From Algicoccus sp048820935 (lineage in GTDB: Bacteria > Pseudomonadota > Gammaproteobacteria > Burkholderiales > Burkholderiaceae_B), in NCBI RefSeq assembly GCF_048820935.1, contig NZ_JBMERD010000001.1, forward strand, positions 1 to 64,000: a DNA stretch of 64,000 nucleotides, given 5' to 3'. Every line of letters starts with the position of its first letter. Position 1 is the first letter of the stretch. Below the pieces are notes generated by a model. It was not told where the DNA came from, did not search any database, and saw only the letters and a program-made list of their open reading frames with translations. Below, one piece after another: positions 52,191 through 61,164 of this stretch. Both the position numbers and the translations under genes were made by a program.

Positions 52191-52742
52191 ATGTCCAAGC
52201 TAATAGAGTTGCATGAAATTAAATCGTTGGTTGATTGGCTCAATCTCAATGATGACATTCAGGAGTTCTCTCTTAAATATGGGGAATTAGAACTTTTTGT
52301 TTCGAGAAGAGAAGAAAGTTCACCAGCACAGATTCTGCCGGCTGTGTCTTCGGCAACTACTTCAACGCCAACACTGTCAGTTCCAGAAGTCGCTGCTCCA
52401 GCACTCGTAGCAGGACAAAAGCGCGATCAAATTCCTCCGGTTGAGCCAGTTGCTCATTCTGGCCCAGCTGTTGCGAGCAAAATTGAAGCAGCCCAAGGTG
52501 AGGTGTTAATCAAAGCGCCCATGGTCGGTACTTTTTATGCGGCTCCAAAACCGGGTGCGCCAGCTTTTGTTCAAGAAGGTGATGTTGTCAGCCCGCAAAG
52601 TGTTTTGTGCATCGTTGAAGTGATGAAGCTTATGAATAATCTTGAAGCAGGTGTTCATGGTGTTGTGAAGAAAATTCTTGTCACAAACGAGCAAGCTGTG
52701 GAGTACGGGCAGCCTTTGATGCTGATTGAATTAAGTCAATAA
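52191..52742 (+). CDS. Biotin carboxyl carrier protein, AccB-like
   Basis: 183 residues from the ATG at 52191 (AAAGGAGAAGG upstream), one base after the carboxyltransferase stop. The N-terminal 45 residues resemble AccB (LHEIKSLVDWLNLNDDIQEF, YGELELFVSR). A Pro/Ala/Thr/Ser linker runs to about residue 105, then the biotinyl domain VLIKAPMVGTFYAAPKPGAP with the biotin Lys in VEVMKLMNNLEAG. It carries carboxybiotin between the next gene's product and the carboxyltransferase. An AccB-like carrier with a PYC-like transferase is an unusual mix. Confidence 0.92.
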   Translation: MSKLIELHEIKSLVDWLNLNDDIQEFSLKYGELELFVSRREESSPAQILPAVSSATTSTPTLSVPEVAAPALVAGQKRDQIPPVEPVAHSGPAVASKIEAAQGEVLIKAPMVGTFYAAPKPGAPAFVQEGDVVSPQSVLCIVEVMKLMNNLEAGVHGVVKKILVTNEQAVEYGQPLMLIELSQ

Positions 52743-52770
52743 TAATTTGAACAGTTGGGGGAGAAGTAAT

Positions 52771-54132
52771 ATGTCGGATCTTTTAGGCAGTGTTCTAATC
52801 GCTAATCGTGGCGAAATAGCTTTACGGGTGATACGTGCTTGTAAAGAGTTGGGTATACGTAGTGTATTGGCTTATTCTGAGGCTGATGCAAATTCTTTAC
52901 CGGTACGATTGGCTGATGAAACTGTTTGTATCGGTCCGGCTCAGGCAAGATTAAGTTATCAAAACCAACAAGCGCTGATCAGTGCAGCAAAAGCATTTAA
53001 AGTCGATGCGATTCACCCTGGTTATGGATTTCTAGCAGAAAATCCAGAGTTTGCAAAATATTGTGAATCCGAAGGTATTACGTTTGTTGGTCCTGCGTCT
53101 GAAATTATCCAAAAAATGGGCGACAAAATACAGGCACGAAAAATTGCCAAAGCAGCTGGAGTTTCGACAATTCCTGGGTCAGCGGGTGAGGTTTCAGAGC
53201 TGCACGCTGCTATGGAAATTGCAGATGAAGTTGGCTTCCCGTTGTTAATTAAAGCTTCAGCAGGCGGCGGGGGACGTGGTATGCGTGTCGTTTATGAGCG
53301 AGAATCATTGGCGCGTGATCTTGCAGAAATTATGGCCGAAGCTGATGCTGCATTTGGAAATCCAGCTGTTTACATCGAGCGCTATCTAACGGATATTCGC
53401 CATATTGAAGTGCAGGTAATTTCTGACGGTATTAAAACTCTTCATTTTGGTGAGCGTGATTGCACTGCGCAGCGACGTAATCAAAAGCTGGTAGAAGAAG
53501 CGCCATCACCAGTTTTGACCGATGAGGTGCGCAGACGTATGTGTGAAGCGGCTGTGCAATTGTGTGAAGCGGTCAAATACAAAAATGCAGGCACAATTGA
53601 ATTTGTGTACGACAATATTTCAAAAGAATTTTATTTCATTGAAATGAATACACGAATTCAGGTTGAGCATCCTGTGACGGAAATGGTAACTGGCGTGGAT
53701 CTAATTAAATTGCAACTGCAAATTGCAAGTGGGATGCCATTAACTCTAGATCAGTCTGATATTCAAATTCGCGGACATGCAATTGAGTGCCGTATCAATG
53801 CTGAAGATCCAAAACAAAATTTTATGCCATCACCCGGCAAAGTAGAGTATTTTCGGGCGCCCGGCGGCTTTGGTGTGCGTATGGATAGTCACATTGAGTC
53901 AGACTATGTTATTCCTCCTTATTACGATTCCATGGTTGGAAAGTTGATTTGTTGGGGAAATAATCGGGAAGAGGCGATTATGCGGATGTCACGAGCTTTA
54001 AAGGAAATTGAAGTTCAGGGAATTAAGACAACTGCAGACTTTCACTATTTTCTTCTGAATCATCCTTCTTTCTTAGACGGTGAGATCAATACGTCATTTG
54101 TTGCGAAATTACTAGACGCAAAAGAGTTTTAA
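52771..54132 (+). CDS. Biotin carboxylase (AccC-like)
   Basis: 453 residues from the ATG at 52771, with GGGGGAG upstream. ATP-grasp enzyme: VLIANRGEIALRVIRACKELG, HPGYGFLAENPEFA, LLIKASAGGGGRGMRVV, FGERDCTAQRRNQKLVEEAPSP, FIEMNTRIQVEHPVTEMVTG. It is close to housekeeping AccC in motifs, unlike the first biotin carboxylase at 27.4 kb. By position it serves the altered PYC-type carboxyltransferase. Last gene of the operon; an IS3 remnant follows within about 80 bases. Confidence 0.95.
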   Translation: MSDLLGSVLIANRGEIALRVIRACKELGIRSVLAYSEADANSLPVRLADETVCIGPAQARLSYQNQQALISAAKAFKVDAIHPGYGFLAENPEFAKYCESEGITFVGPASEIIQKMGDKIQARKIAKAAGVSTIPGSAGEVSELHAAMEIADEVGFPLLIKASAGGGGRGMRVVYERESLARDLAEIMAEADAAFGNPAVYIERYLTDIRHIEVQVISDGIKTLHFGERDCTAQRRNQKLVEEAPSPVLTDEVRRRMCEAAVQLCEAVKYKNAGTIEFVYDNISKEFYFIEMNTRIQVEHPVTEMVTGVDLIKLQLQIASGMPLTLDQSDIQIRGHAIECRINAEDPKQNFMPSPGKVEYFRAPGGFGVRMDSHIESDYVIPPYYDSMVGKLICWGNNREEAIMRMSRALKEIEVQGIKTTADFHYFLLNHPSFLDGEINTSFVAKLLDAKEF

Positions 54133-54506
54133 ACAAGAGTGGCAATCTTCCCTAGCTTATTGCTCTGATGACGTATTCGACTGTATTTGTTGAGTCTGGC
54201 TGATGCGCAATCCCTGTGTGTCGTGGTTCAACCACCAACGCTTGTTGGAATCGATTGGTGACGTTCCACCTGCTGAAGCAGAAGAGCGGTATTATCAACA
54301 GCGTGAAGCGTTGGTTGCTGAACTTGTTTTACTTTAACCAAATGGCCTCCACGATTTCCGGGGCGATTCAGTTCTGCATACATAAAAATGGTATAGCACA
54401 CTGCGTATAAACAATTAAAAAATCCACTTGGGGCGTACGCTGCGATAGTCCTGTTAGTCTTTCAAAAATATTCTGAGTCTATGGGATTACAAAGGGCCTC
54501 TACTAG
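54133..54506. other. Gene-less stretch holding an IS3 remnant
   Basis: Apart from the transposase tail and inverted repeat at 54215-54370, nothing recognisable. The bases after 54370 up to the Fic stop show no coding frame. Confidence 0.6.
54215..54370 (+). mobile_element. IS3-family remnant (end of orfB and right inverted repeat)
   Basis: From 54218 one frame reads VSWFNHQRLLESIGDVPPAE, then AEERYYQQREALVAELVLL and a TAA, the typical C-terminus of an IS3-family OrfB integrase. The end of the element is marked by GGCCTCCACGATTTCCGG followed by GGCGATTCA, the reverse of the family's TGAATCGCCCCGG-type terminal repeat. The catalytic DDE part and left end are gone. Confidence 0.85.
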
Positions 54507-55247
54507 CTAGTTTATTCCGAGCGCCCACCAATATGGCTCAAAGCTTTGCTCTATGCTATCCGCCACTAACGCAATAAAATCCTCATAATCCCCCGTACAG
54601 TGCGCCTTATCTAAGGCCTCATAATAGGGGAGACGTTGCTCTACTGTAATCACAGAGGCAGGAAATCCCGCTTTCATCAGCTCTAGGTTCATCAATAGGC
54701 GAGACGTACGACCATTACCGTCTACAAAAGGATGGATCTTAACAAACTCACCATGCACACGTGCGGCACGCTCCACCGGATGCAATGACTGTGCTTGGGT
54801 ATTACACCAATGAATAAAGGTGTGCATGTGATCTGCGACTTGAAAGGCTTCGGGAGGGCGGTGTTCTGCTCCTGAAATGAGCACGTTCACTTGACGGTAT
54901 TGACCTGCATTTTGTGCATCAATATTTTTGAGGACGAGTTGGTGTAACGACTTGATAGTCCATTCATCTAGAGGGCCCTGTTGTTTAACTAAATCCTCGA
55001 CAAATAAAATAGCATCGCGATGATTCACGGCTTCAAAATGTTCTCGTAACGTTTTCCCACCTATGGTGATGCCTTCTAGAGCTACTTTGGTTTCTTTTAG
55101 TGTAAGCGTATTTCCCTCAATGGCATTACTATGATAAGTCCACTGCAAAACGAGGTTTTCATGTAGGTTATTAACGACTTGTGGGTCTAATGGGCGATAG
55201 CTATCTAATTTTTCTTTTAACGCATCCAGTTTGGCTAGTTGTGTCAT
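54507..55247 (-). CDS. Fic-family protein, class II (self-inhibited)
   Basis: 246 residues from the ATG at 55247; a TTG at 55265 is the longer alternative. The Fic core motif HPFVDGNGRTSRLL is complete (catalytic His, Asp/Glu-position, Arg), so AMP transfer to a target protein is expected. The inhibitory helix with (S/T)xxxE(G/N) is present at the N-terminus as SNAIEGN inside TYHSNAIEGNTLTL, marking a class II enzyme that is off until relieved. No antitoxin-like gene is adjacent. The gene stands alone next to an IS3 remnant, in a likely acquired region. Confidence 0.93.
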   Translation of the reverse strand: MTQLAKLDALKEKLDSYRPLDPQVVNNLHENLVLQWTYHSNAIEGNTLTLKETKVALEGITIGGKTLREHFEAVNHRDAILFVEDLVKQQGPLDEWTIKSLHQLVLKNIDAQNAGQYRQVNVLISGAEHRPPEAFQVADHMHTFIHWCNTQAQSLHPVERAARVHGEFVKIHPFVDGNGRTSRLLMNLELMKAGFPASVITVEQRLPYYEALDKAHCTGDYEDFIALVADSIEQSFEPYWWALGIN

Positions 55248-55265
55248 GATGTGTTTTGATCCCAA

Positions 55266-55733
55266 TCTCTTGATCTATTATTGTTACTTGTCGTGCAATC
55301 GTTAAAAACCTGATTCAATATAAAGCATTCTATTGTGTATTGTTCCTATGCAGTATGAACTGAGTTACAGGACCTCTGTTGTATAGCTGAGTGGCGAGAG
55401 TCTTTATATAAGCACATAAAATACGCATAATATACATTTATTATGTAATATAAAAAAATGTTTAATCAAAGAAGAGAAAAAATTTTGCAGCTAACAAAAC
55501 AAGCACTCATACTTACAGAGAATTCAATCTTCTATCCTTAGATAGGAGAAGACGACAAACCTTATTTAGCTCAAACAAATTACCCCGATAGAGTATCAAC
55601 CAGAACTCATCAGTTGCTTAGGTAACGATTAAGGGGATAGAACTGAGCAGAAATTTTAGAGGCTAGCCAGAGTAAAAAGCCAAGGCTCATAAGATGGTAG
55701 AGTTATTTTCTACGAATGTTAGGGCAGGCCAAT
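55266..55733. other. AT-rich gene-less stretch
   Basis: No frame looks coding. The stretch is strongly A/T-rich near 55420-55460 with TATACATTTATTATGTAATATA-like dyads, and lies between the Fic gene and tRNA-Pro, both on the minus strand. It may hold the Fic promoter. Nothing else recognised. Confidence 0.5.
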
Positions 55734-55762
55734 TTTGGTCCACCAAATTCAAGTGGTCCACT
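55734..55762. promoter_or_regulatory. Pair of orphan palindromes
   Basis: TTTGGT-CC-ACCAAA (55734-55747) and AGTGG-T-CCACT (55752-55762) are both perfect and share the core GGTCCAC. They look like adjacent half-operators of a GntR-type repressor (TGGT..ACCA), but no gene starts here. Confidence 0.45.
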
Positions 55763-55776
55763 AAAACCATAGAAAC

Positions 55777-55812
55777 AAAAAAGCACCTAAAGCGGTGAGG
55801 CTCTAAGTGCTT
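55777..55812 (-). terminator. Rho-independent terminator of tRNA-Pro
   Basis: On the minus strand AAGCACTTAGAGC pairs with GCTTTAGGTGCTT, followed by TTTTTTG, 20 bases after the CCA of the tRNA. Confidence 0.85.
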
Positions 55813-55831
55813 GATTGTTTTGAGGTATTCT

Positions 55832-55909
<78 letters not shown>

Positions 55910-55951
55910 CAAACGACAATTATAACAGAAAATTTAAATTTGTCAGCTTGC

Positions 55952-56326
55952 TTAAACGCTTTTTAAAAGTTCTGAAATCTCAAGAAGTTCTGTGCGCAAT
56001 GCTTGAAGTTCCTGGGCACTGAGACGAACTGCGGCTTCGGGATCGTTGAACGCATCACTGCGACCTTGGGCAAGTCGGTTTTTAGCGCCACTGATCGTAA
56101 AACCCTCGACATACAGCAACTCACGAATACGACGGATTAAAAGTACCTCATGGTGCTGATAATAGCGTCGATTACCACGTCGTTTGATCTGGTTGAGTTG
56201 CGTGAACTCTTGTTCCCAGTAACGTAAAACATGTTGTTTCACGTCACAGAGCTCACTGACCTCACCAATCGTAAAGTAACGTTTGGTTGGAATTGGAGGC
56301 AAAGTGACTTGGGTTTTATCGTTCAT
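55952..56326 (-). CDS. MerR-family transcriptional regulator
   Basis: 124 residues. The N-terminal winged helix is YFTIGEVSELCDVKQHVLRYWEQEF, with RRGNRRYYQHHEV as the wing, then helices LLIRRIRELLYVEGFTISGA. There is no C-terminal Cys metal site, so it is not a metal sensor. It lies 21 bases after ihfA, a conserved arrangement of unknown meaning in betaproteobacteria. Confidence 0.93.
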   Translation of the reverse strand: MNDKTQVTLPPIPTKRYFTIGEVSELCDVKQHVLRYWEQEFTQLNQIKRRGNRRYYQHHEVLLIRRIRELLYVEGFTISGAKNRLAQGRSDAFNDPEAAVRLSAQELQALRTELLEISELLKSV

Positions 56327-56347
56327 GAAAAACGTTCCTAGGCCGTA

Positions 56348-56686
56348 TTATTCGTCTAAATCTAACATAGAGTCGTCCGAATAAACCATGGATGATCCTT
56401 CGACAACTGCTTTCAGTTTTTGGCTAGCATGAAACGTGACCACACGTCTCGGTGCAATCGGAATGACTTCACCCGTTTTTGGGTTGCGACCAGGACGCGC
56501 AGGTTTGTCGCGCACTTGGAAGTTCCCAAATCCGGAGAGTTTGACGGGTTCGCCTTGCGCGAGGGAATCGCGGATCTGGTTAAAAAATGATTCAACCAGA
56601 TCTTTGGCTTCACGCTTATTCAATCCGACTTGGTCAAATAATAATTCTGCCAGCTCTGCTTTGGTTAATGTTTTGGGTTGTGACAT
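56348..56686 (-). CDS. ihfA: Integration host factor subunit alpha
   Basis: 112 residues. HU/IHF fold with TKAELAELLFDQVGLNKREAK, the DNA-bending arm RPGRNPKTGEVIPIAPRRVV with the intercalating Pro, and VTFHASQKLK. IHF binds and bends specific DNA sites and shapes transcription and recombination. A C-terminal acidic tail (SDDSMLDLDE type) is slightly longer than in E. coli. Eight bases after pheT, part of the pheST operon as in most proteobacteria. Confidence 0.96.
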   Translation of the reverse strand: MSQPKTLTKAELAELLFDQVGLNKREAKDLVESFFNQIRDSLAQGEPVKLSGFGNFQVRDKPARPGRNPKTGEVIPIAPRRVVTFHASQKLKAVVEGSSMVYSDDSMLDLDE

Positions 56687-56694
56687 AAAAATTC

Positions 56695-59109
56695 CTAGCG
56701 TGTTTTGGCGTTGTGTTGCGTTTCCAGAATTTGACGTAAACGCTGCATGCAGGTGTCGACGCGTTCATCTTCCAGGGTGACTTTCGGGTCTTGCATCCAG
56801 ACACGGAAAGCCAAGCTTAAGTGGGCGTCTTCCGATTTAGGATCCTGCCACACGTCAAACAAACGAATATCCTGAACAATCGACAATTCGGGTTCAGCGT
56901 TGACAGCCTCGCGCATGCTTTGTAGCAAAGCGTCAACAGTCACCTGCGGTTCTACCCACAGCGCCATGTCACGTTGTACCACGGGTTGGCGTGACAAGGT
57001 TTTAGGGGCGGGCATTAATTGCGTAAGCAGCGTCTCGGTCGATAGCTCAAAGAGTACGGGGGCATGTGTAATGCCTAAATCTCGAACCCATTTGGGATGG
57101 AGTTCACCGATCCAACCTTGAGGTTGCCCAAGCAAGAAAATCTGTGCACAACGACCGGGATGGAAAAGTGGATGTTGCTCTGGCACAAATTTGAGATCTT
57201 TCGCAAAACGTCCATACAGCACTTCGACGTCGCGTTTCACATCAAAAAAATCAACCTGACGGGTTGCCAGTCCCCATTGTTCTTGATCAACCGGACCCCA
57301 GGCTGCACCTGACAGGTATTGAGGTTGATCCACACCGGCGACGGTCAGATCGCCATCTTTAGTTTCAGGGTTGCGCTTAAAGACACGACCCAATTCAAAC
57401 AAACGCACACGGGTCTGACGACGATTGGCGTTATAGGCAATGTTGTTTAATAAGCCTGGCAGCAGACTTGTGCGCATGACAGACATTTGGCTGGCGATCG
57501 GGTTGAGCAGACGAATCGGGTCGGTCTGACCTAACCAGTTCTCTTCCCAATGTGGTTCGACAAATGAGAAGTTGATGACTTCTTGATAGTCGCGAGCGCA
57601 AATTGCGTGACGTAAAGTGTGCACAGAACGCGTGGTTTCTGGCTCAAAATGCATCTTGGCAGGCGCCAGAGGTGGTTTAGCCGGAATGTTGTCAAATCCA
57701 ACCAATCGTGCCACTTCCTCAATCAAATCTTCTTCGATTTCTAGATCAAAGCGAAATGAGGGTGGGGTGACTGTAAAGACATCGTTATCGAATGTCCAGA
57801 CGAGATCCAGACGATCAAAAACAGCAGCAACGTCGCTTTGCTCAAGAGTGATCCCTAAAACACGTTGGCAGCGGCTCAGGCGCATCTGGACGGGCGGTCT
57901 TTCAGGCAAGCAGACGGTTTGATCATCAACCGGTCCGGCTTGACCACCACAAATATCCAGGATGAGCTGTGTCAAACGCTCAATGTCTTGTGGAATATTG
58001 GCAAAATCGACGCCTCGCTCAAAGCGGTGGGCTGCTTCAGAGGTGATTTTTAAATCACGCGTGCGACCAGCAATCGATTCAGGCCACCAGAAAGCGGCTT
58101 CAAGATAAATGTTTTGTGTGTCGAGTGTGACCGCTGTGTGATCGCCACCCATGACGCCAGCCAAACTTTCAGGTTTGTCTGCGCTAGTGATGACACCGAT
58201 TTGACTGTTCAGTGTGACGGTTTCTTCGTTCAGAAGTTTGATCTCTTCGCCATCGCGTGCCCAACGTACGCATAAGTGCGGTTCGGCTAACTTATCCAAA
58301 TCAAAGACGTGGCTAGGACGGCCTGATTCGAGCATGAAATAGTTGGAGATATCGACCAAAGCTGAAACACTGCGTTGTCCACTGCGCTCTAAGCGTTCAA
58401 CCATCCAAGCAGGTGTTTTTGCATGGGCATTGACGCCACGGATCACACGACCTGCAAAACGTCCGCACAATTCAGGGGCTTGCACATCGACTGTGACGCG
58501 ATCATCAATCAGTACGGGTGCTGGCTTAGTCTGTAATTTTTTAACCGGCGCTTCTAAAATGGCACCGACTTCGCGCGCGATCCCCTGAATAGAGAGGCAA
58601 TCAGCACGGTTGGGTGTGAGTTTGAGGGTCAGGATCCAGTCATCCAGATTTAAGGCTTCACGTAGGCAAGTGCCCGGTGTGAGTGACTCATCCAACACCA
58701 TCAAACCATCGTGGTCTTGTGACAGGCCGAGCTCATTGGCAGAGCACAACATACCGGCGGATTCCACACCTCGCATTTTGACGGGGGCAATGGTCATACC
58801 ACCGGGCAGTTTGGCACCGATGGTGGCGAGTGGTACAAGCAGACCTTGCGCCGCATTGGGCGCACCGCAAACGATTTGTAAGTTGTGACCGTGTTTGGCG
58901 CCGCCATCCACCTGACAAACACGCAGACGGTCTGCGTTGGGGTGAGGCTCGACGGCCACGATACGGGCCACGACAATACCGGTAAATTCAGGTGCAACGG
59001 GGTCATGTTCTTCGACTTCAAGACCCGCCATGGTCAGATGATGGGCTAAATCATCGGTAGAGCAGTCAGGATTGACAAACTCTCGCAGCCAGGATTCAGG
59101 AAATTGCAT
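56695..59109 (-). CDS. pheT: Phenylalanine--tRNA ligase beta subunit
   Basis: 804 residues from the ATG at 59109 (MQFPESWLREFVNP) with GAGAGAAA upstream; the longer frame from 59172 overlaps pheS and is not needed. Domains: EMAP-like tRNA-binding domain (IVVARIVAVEPHPNADRLRV), B3/B4 editing region (LTPNRADCLSIQGIAREVG), B5, catalytic-like core, and C-terminal FDX-ACB anticodon domain (PVVQRDMALWV). With PheS it forms the (alpha-beta)2 enzyme that charges tRNA-Phe. Confidence 0.97.
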   Translation of the reverse strand: MQFPESWLREFVNPDCSTDDLAHHLTMAGLEVEEHDPVAPEFTGIVVARIVAVEPHPNADRLRVCQVDGGAKHGHNLQIVCGAPNAAQGLLVPLATIGAKLPGGMTIAPVKMRGVESAGMLCSANELGLSQDHDGLMVLDESLTPGTCLREALNLDDWILTLKLTPNRADCLSIQGIAREVGAILEAPVKKLQTKPAPVLIDDRVTVDVQAPELCGRFAGRVIRGVNAHAKTPAWMVERLERSGQRSVSALVDISNYFMLESGRPSHVFDLDKLAEPHLCVRWARDGEEIKLLNEETVTLNSQIGVITSADKPESLAGVMGGDHTAVTLDTQNIYLEAAFWWPESIAGRTRDLKITSEAAHRFERGVDFANIPQDIERLTQLILDICGGQAGPVDDQTVCLPERPPVQMRLSRCQRVLGITLEQSDVAAVFDRLDLVWTFDNDVFTVTPPSFRFDLEIEEDLIEEVARLVGFDNIPAKPPLAPAKMHFEPETTRSVHTLRHAICARDYQEVINFSFVEPHWEENWLGQTDPIRLLNPIASQMSVMRTSLLPGLLNNIAYNANRRQTRVRLFELGRVFKRNPETKDGDLTVAGVDQPQYLSGAAWGPVDQEQWGLATRQVDFFDVKRDVEVLYGRFAKDLKFVPEQHPLFHPGRCAQIFLLGQPQGWIGELHPKWVRDLGITHAPVLFELSTETLLTQLMPAPKTLSRQPVVQRDMALWVEPQVTVDALLQSMREAVNAEPELSIVQDIRLFDVWQDPKSEDAHLSLAFRVWMQDPKVTLEDERVDTCMQRLRQILETQHNAKTR

Positions 59110-59131
59110 GTTTTCTCTCGTGCGTGACAGG

Positions 59132-60154
59132 TCAGTTGGCAAATTGCGCCAAAAAGCGCAGATCGCCTTCAAAGAACTGGCGAAGGTCGTTTACGCCATA
59201 ACGCAGCATGGTCAGGCGCTCTAAACCAGAACCGAACGCAAAACCAATGTAACGCTCCGGATCTAAGCCGAAATTTCGCACTACAGTGGGATGCACTTGA
59301 CCGGCCCCTGAAATTTCAAGCCAGCGACCCTGATTCGGGCCTGTGGTAAATCGCATATCGATTTCGGCCGAGGGTTCCGTAAATGGGAAGAACGAGGGTC
59401 GGAATCGGATTTCCAGATCGTCTGTCTCAAAAAAGCAGCGCATAAAGTCGGTGTACACACCTTTCAGGTCTGCAAAGGAGATGTTTTCATCAATCCAGAG
59501 ACCTTCAACTTGGTGGAACATTGGGGAGTGCGTGGCATCGCTATCAACCCGGTACGTGCGACCAGGGGCGATGACGCGAATAGGGGGTTGGTGCATGCGG
59601 GCATAGCGCACTTGCATCGGACTGGTGTGGGTGCGCAACAAGAGTGGCAGGTCCTCACTGTCTTTCATGTCCACATAAAACGTGTCCTGCATAGAGCGGG
59701 CAGGGTGGTTCAGTGGATTATTCAGGGCTGTGAAGTTGGTCCAGTCGTTTTCAATTTCAGGGCCATCGGCGACTTCAAAGCCGATTGATCCAAAAATGGC
59801 TTCAACGCGTTGCCAGGTTTGCATCACAGGATGAATAGCACCTTGGCCACGTCCACGCCCGGGGCGAGTGACATCAATGGTTTGCTGAGCCAGTTGTGCG
59901 CTCAAAGCGGCATCGGCAATCTCTTGACGGCGTGCTTGTAGTGCACCATCAATGGCTTGTTTGACAACGTTGATGCGGGCACCTTCGGTACGACGCGCGT
60001 CAGGTTCAAGCTTACCCAATCCTTTCATCAGGGCTGTGACAGCACCTTGTTTGCCTAAATAACGGGCTTTGGCGTTTTCCAGACTGGCACTGTCTGAACA
60101 GGCTGCAAAATCTTGTTGCGCCTGTGAGATTAACGCTTCATATGTGTTTGACAT
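59132..60154 (-). CDS. pheS: Phenylalanine--tRNA ligase alpha subunit
   Basis: 340 residues. The N-terminal coiled coil binds tRNA; the class II catalytic core holds motif 2 (TYRVDSDATHSPMFHQVEGL) and motif 3 (FAFGSGLERLTMLRYG). Charges tRNA-Phe together with PheT, 22 bases downstream. Confidence 0.97.
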   Translation of the reverse strand: MSNTYEALISQAQQDFAACSDSASLENAKARYLGKQGAVTALMKGLGKLEPDARRTEGARINVVKQAIDGALQARRQEIADAALSAQLAQQTIDVTRPGRGRGQGAIHPVMQTWQRVEAIFGSIGFEVADGPEIENDWTNFTALNNPLNHPARSMQDTFYVDMKDSEDLPLLLRTHTSPMQVRYARMHQPPIRVIAPGRTYRVDSDATHSPMFHQVEGLWIDENISFADLKGVYTDFMRCFFETDDLEIRFRPSFFPFTEPSAEIDMRFTTGPNQGRWLEISGAGQVHPTVVRNFGLDPERYIGFAFGSGLERLTMLRYGVNDLRQFFEGDLRFLAQFAN

Positions 60155-60350
60155 CAGACACCTGTTGTAGAGAATTCAAAACGTCGCCACAGCAGGAATA
60201 CCTTCTAGAAAGGCATCTGATTACAAACCTGTTTCGGTGGCACAACGCGATTTCTGTAGCGTAATTGCAAACGGAGCCCGCAGGCCCCGTTTTTGACTTT
60301 CAGTCATCAAATCCGCTTAAGCAAACTTAAGCACGGATTATCCGCACAGC

Positions 60351-60710
60351 TTAGGCAGACAGGGCCTGCTTGGCCTGGTTCACGATGGCAGCAAAACCTG
60401 CTTTGTCGCGAACAGCCATGTCAGCTAATACTTTGCGATCCAGCTCAATGGCGGCTTTCTTCAAGCCGGCGATGAAGCTGCTGTAGCTCATACCTTGCTC
60501 GCGAGCTGCGGCATTGATACGAGTAATCCAGAGTGCACGGAAAGTACGTTTTTTGTTACGACGGTCACGGTATGCGTATTGACCGGCTTTCATGACTGCC
60601 TGTTTGGCGACCCGGAAAACGTTACCACGGCGACCGCGATAACCTTTGGCGGCGGCGAGGACTTTTTTGTGACGTGCTTTGGCAGTAACGCCATTTTTTA
60701 CGCGAGGCAT
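60351..60710 (-). CDS. rplT: 50S ribosomal protein L20
   Basis: 119 residues, standard length: PRVKNGVTAKARHKKVLAAA, GYRGRRGNVFRVAKQAV, RRNKKRTFRALWITRINAAA. An early assembly protein of the large subunit; in E. coli it represses its own operon by binding the leader RNA. 29 bases after rpmI. Confidence 0.98.
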   Translation of the reverse strand: MPRVKNGVTAKARHKKVLAAAKGYRGRRGNVFRVAKQAVMKAGQYAYRDRRNKKRTFRALWITRINAAAREQGMSYSSFIAGLKKAAIELDRKVLADMAVRDKAGFAAIVNQAKQALSA

Positions 60711-60739
60711 ATTCTTAGCTCCTTAGTCGTCAGGCGTGA

Positions 60740-60937
60740 TTAAGCAAAAGGCAACATTGAGCGAACTGCGCTCACATCAGCTTTATGAACTGCTGTTGTG
60801 CCACGCAATTGACGTTTGTTCTTTGTGGTTTTCTTGGTCAAGATGTGACGTTTGAAAGCCTGACCACGTTTGATGGAGCCGCTGCCCCGTACGATGAAGC
60901 GCTTCGCTGCGCCTCGTTTGGTTTTCATCTTAGGCAT
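60740..60937 (-). CDS. rpmI: 50S ribosomal protein L35
   Basis: 65 residues from the ATG at 60937 (MPKMKTKRGAAKRF); AGGAAA lies upstream. An open frame extends to 61105 but its residues are not family-like. First gene of the operon rpmI-rplT-pheS-pheT-ihfA-merR. The usual upstream neighbours infC and thrS are not present. Confidence 0.97.
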   Translation of the reverse strand: MPKMKTKRGAAKRFIVRGSGSIKRGQAFKRHILTKKTTKNKRQLRGTTAVHKADVSAVRSMLPFA

Positions 60938-61136
60938 GAAACAATTTCCTAGTTGGGTTAAACGACCTGGGTGATTTTCGGATGTTCTGAAAATACTTTT
61001 TGACCCGGTTGTTTGTTGAATACGAGGCTTGTCACTCGGAATAGTGAGTCGCACTCGCACGAACCTGCGACGTGAATCAATTTGAATGTCGGCGTTTTGA
61101 TTCAAAAAGCCTTGTTCAAAAACAGGTTAGCTGAGC

Positions 61137-61164
61137 ATTATAACGTAAATCTGAAAAAGTGTAA
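61137..61164 (-). promoter_or_regulatory. Promoter of the rpmI-rplT-pheST-ihfA operon
   Basis: On the minus strand TTACAC (61159-61164) and a perfect TATAAT (61137-61142) are 16 bases apart. Transcription would start near 61130 and leave a leader of about 190 bases before rpmI, long enough for an L20-type autoregulatory RNA structure, which I could not confirm. Confidence 0.65.

Noticed and set aside
60740..61105. L35 gene extended at the N-terminus to 121 residues
   Set aside because: The extra 56 residues are not family-like, the promoter and leader explain the space, and the ATG at 60937 gives the canonical protein.
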